From Thiopseudomonas acetoxidans (GTDB taxonomy: Bacteria > Pseudomonadota > Gammaproteobacteria > Pseudomonadales > Pseudomonadaceae), in NCBI RefSeq assembly GCF_030362935.1, contig NZ_JAUCDY010000002.1, positions 124,001 to 188,000 of the forward strand: a stretch of DNA of 64,000 nucleotides, written 5' to 3'. The position numbers and the translations under genes were made by a program. Each line of letters starts with the position of its first letter. The first letter of the stretch is position 1. Shown here piece by piece: positions 62,690 to 64,000 of this stretch. The notes beneath the pieces were generated by a model. It saw nothing but the letters and a program-made list of their open reading frames with translations. It ran no database searches and was not told the DNA's origin.

Positions 62690-63208
62690 TTAAATTCGCC
62701 CAGAGCGAGTGTTACCCTGACCATGTTCCATGGTTAAAATCTCTTGCAATGTTGGCTCAACCGGTTCGTTGTTAGCGTAGGCGGCGGGCGCTGACTTGGT
62801 TGTTCCTTGGGAGGTTTTTTTGTTGTCTTTTTCTGTATTTTTAGCAGACTGCGTTTTGCTCGGTCTGTTTCTTAACAGCAACCAGCGCAGCAGCACAAAG
62901 AACAAATACACCACAAAAGCGGCAGCGCCAACCATAGTTAAATCTGCCAAAGCACGCCAAGCATCATTGTTCACCTTAAACAATATATCCATCGCGGCCA
63001 TAGCAAAAGCGGGTACATAATTACTGCCATTGGGATCCGCCAAGGTTGGAGTAAACAGCACGACTGCAGCAATCACCCACAACGGCTCACGCAAGTAGCG
63101 CCACATCCAGCCCGTGAAAAACGTCCATACCCAAAAGCAGCCTAGCGCAGCCAGCAAATAAAGCCCCCACGCCACTTCATATTCATTAGTAAATATCGAA
63201 CTGTCCAA
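62690..63208 (-). CDS. Conserved small membrane protein
   Basis: 172 residues with three or four membrane helices: WGLYLLAALGCFWVWTFFTGW, PLWVIAAVVLFTPTLAD and MVGAAAFVVYLFFVLLRWLLL. A cytoplasmic tail rich in Lys, Thr and Ser (PSKTQSAKNTEKDNKKTSQG) ends in EPTLQEILTMEHGQG. Similar proteins are annotated as hypothetical in Pseudomonas. No function is suggested by the neighbours, yafJ and an MFS transporter. Confidence 0.7.
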   Translation of the reverse strand: MDSSIFTNEYEVAWGLYLLAALGCFWVWTFFTGWMWRYLREPLWVIAAVVLFTPTLADPNGSNYVPAFAMAAMDILFKVNNDAWRALADLTMVGAAAFVVYLFFVLLRWLLLRNRPSKTQSAKNTEKDNKKTSQGTTKSAPAAYANNEPVEPTLQEILTMEHGQGNTRSGRI

Positions 63209-63254
63209 ACGAAACTCACTTTTAAAATAATGCTAACACGCACCAGCAACACAG

Positions 63255-64000
63255 CTATGCTGCCTTTGCCGCCGCTTTACGTACGCAATACATAGCGATT
63301 AGCATGCATGCACTTAAACAAAGAATCAGTAACTGCCAGCCAAAATGCTGCCAAACCCAACCGCCAGTATAACCCACCACGCTAGAGCCTAAATAGTACG
63401 CACACAAATACAGTGCCGAAGCCTGCGCCCGGGCATTACCCGCTTTTTGCCCAACCAAACCGCTGGCCACAGCATGTGTCGCAAAAAAACCTATGGTAAA
63501 CAACGCCAACCCTAACACTATGGCCGGCAGCCATACCACCAAGCACAACCAAGCGCCGAGCAGCATCGTTAGTAACGAGGCCATCAGCACCTTAGCAGCA
63601 CCGAAACGAGCCACCCAGCGTCCACTCCAATTCGAACTCAGAATGCCAAACAAATAGACAACAAATAAAAACCCTATCAGGGTGCTGGACAGATGATATG
63701 GCGCCGCGGTCAGATAAAAACCTATGTAGTTAAACAGCGCCACAAAACTGCCCATTAATAAGAATGACAGCAAAAACAACACACGCAATTCTGGATTGCG
63801 TAAGTGCCGGGTGAAATTAGCTAATAAGCCTGAAAGCGATAACGGCTGGGCAACAAAGTGGCGTGATTTTGGCAGCAACCAAATAAATAGCACACAGGCC
63901 AACAAGCCCAGCGCGGCAATACCACCCAGCGCCAAAGGCCAGCCGCCCAAATCATTTAAACCACCCGCCAAGAGACGACCTAATAAACCACCTAAAGCAG
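63255..64000 (-). CDS. MFS transporter, YnfM-like (5' end beyond the window)
   Basis: The frame is open to the right edge, adding ALGGLLGRLLAG before the first internal TTG at 63971, so the start lies outside the window. About 248 residues are visible with seven or eight membrane helices, the second half of a 12-helix transporter: VLFLLSFLLMGSFVALFNYIGFYL, IVLGLALFTIGFFATHAVASGLVG and ALYLCAYYLGSSVVGYTGGWVWQHFGW. The last matches YnfM-type drug/arabinose-exporter-like proteins. Substrate unknown. Confidence 0.88.
   Translation of the reverse strand, partial: ALGGLLGRLLAGGLNDLGGWPLALGGIAALGLLACVLFIWLLPKSRHFVAQPLSLSGLLANFTRHLRNPELRVLFLLSFLLMGSFVALFNYIGFYLTAAPYHLSSTLIGFLFVVYLFGILSSNWSGRWVARFGAAKVLMASLLTMLLGAWLCLVVWLPAIVLGLALFTIGFFATHAVASGLVGQKAGNARAQASALYLCAYYLGSSVVGYTGGWVWQHFGWQLLILCLSACMLIAMYCVRKAAAKAA

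Noticed and set aside
1..64000. tRNA, rRNA, CRISPR arrays, riboswitches, complete IS or prophage
   Set aside because: I read the intergenic regions for cloverleaf ends, spaced direct repeats, transposase genes and conserved leader motifs and found none I could support.

Overview
The window is chromosomal DNA from a gammaproteobacterium of the Pseudomonas lineage (Pseudomonadales). The evidence is gene content and gene order: divergent fur/bamE with rnfH-ratA and smpB alongside, mreBCD divergent from gatCAB, etfBA divergent from etfdh, pilBCD, and ycgN followed by its usual small partner. Base composition looks balanced rather than GC-rich. Together with an oxygen-independent ubiquinone module (ubiUVT), this fits a facultative or denitrifying relative such as the Thiopseudomonas/Denitrificimonas/Pseudomonas caeni group. 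That placement is inference. I saw no tRNA, rRNA, CRISPR array, intact prophage or complete insertion sequence.

Layout. 0-9 kb: a cut-off gene tail, an HDOD signalling protein, ubiUVT, a REP-like inverted repeat, small conserved genes (yajD, ydhR-like, DUF2789), rmuC and a TonB-dependent receptor. 9-15 kb: a secreted histidine phosphatase translationally coupled to a GGDEF-EAL protein, ettA, and a lytic transglycosylase. 15.0-17.7 kb: a small accessory patch that looks like the eroded remnant of an integrative conjugative element, with a ParE-type toxin-antitoxin pair, a DUF3742-like gene and a truncated TraG. 17.7-21.4 kb: a TetR-controlled DevBCA/MacB-like ABC export operon. 21.4-25.2 kb: two diguanylate cyclases flanking ycgN. 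25.5-32 kb: orphan sulfate-binding protein, MoxR/CoxE-type pair, cysK, aceK and a cluster of REP-like repeats. 32-40 kb: fur/bamE/rnfH/ratA/smpB, mutS, a methyltransferase and mnmC. 40-53.7 kb: a long minus-strand block pilD-pilC-pilB, tadA, yhdP, rng, a PEGA-domain protein, mreD-mreC-mreB. 54-57 kb: gatCAB. 57-64 kb: a solute-binding protein, etfBA and divergent etfdh with a PsrA-type operator between them, yafJ, a small membrane protein and a cut-off MFS transporter.

The strongest unusual observation is in gatCAB. GatA is full-length and otherwise well conserved, but all three residues of the Ser-cisSer-Lys amidase triad are replaced (Lys to Gln76, cis-Ser to Ala151, nucleophilic Ser to Asp175), while GatB and GatC look normal. 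If real, this amidotransferase cannot take ammonia from glutamine and would have to use free ammonium, rely on a second GatA, or do something else. Other points worth checking are a probable AUC start codon for mreC, a perfect PsrA-type box between the ETF genes, operator-like palindromes before the HDOD, TetR and PEGA-domain genes, and a PEGA-domain gene sitting where maf usually lies between mreD and rng.
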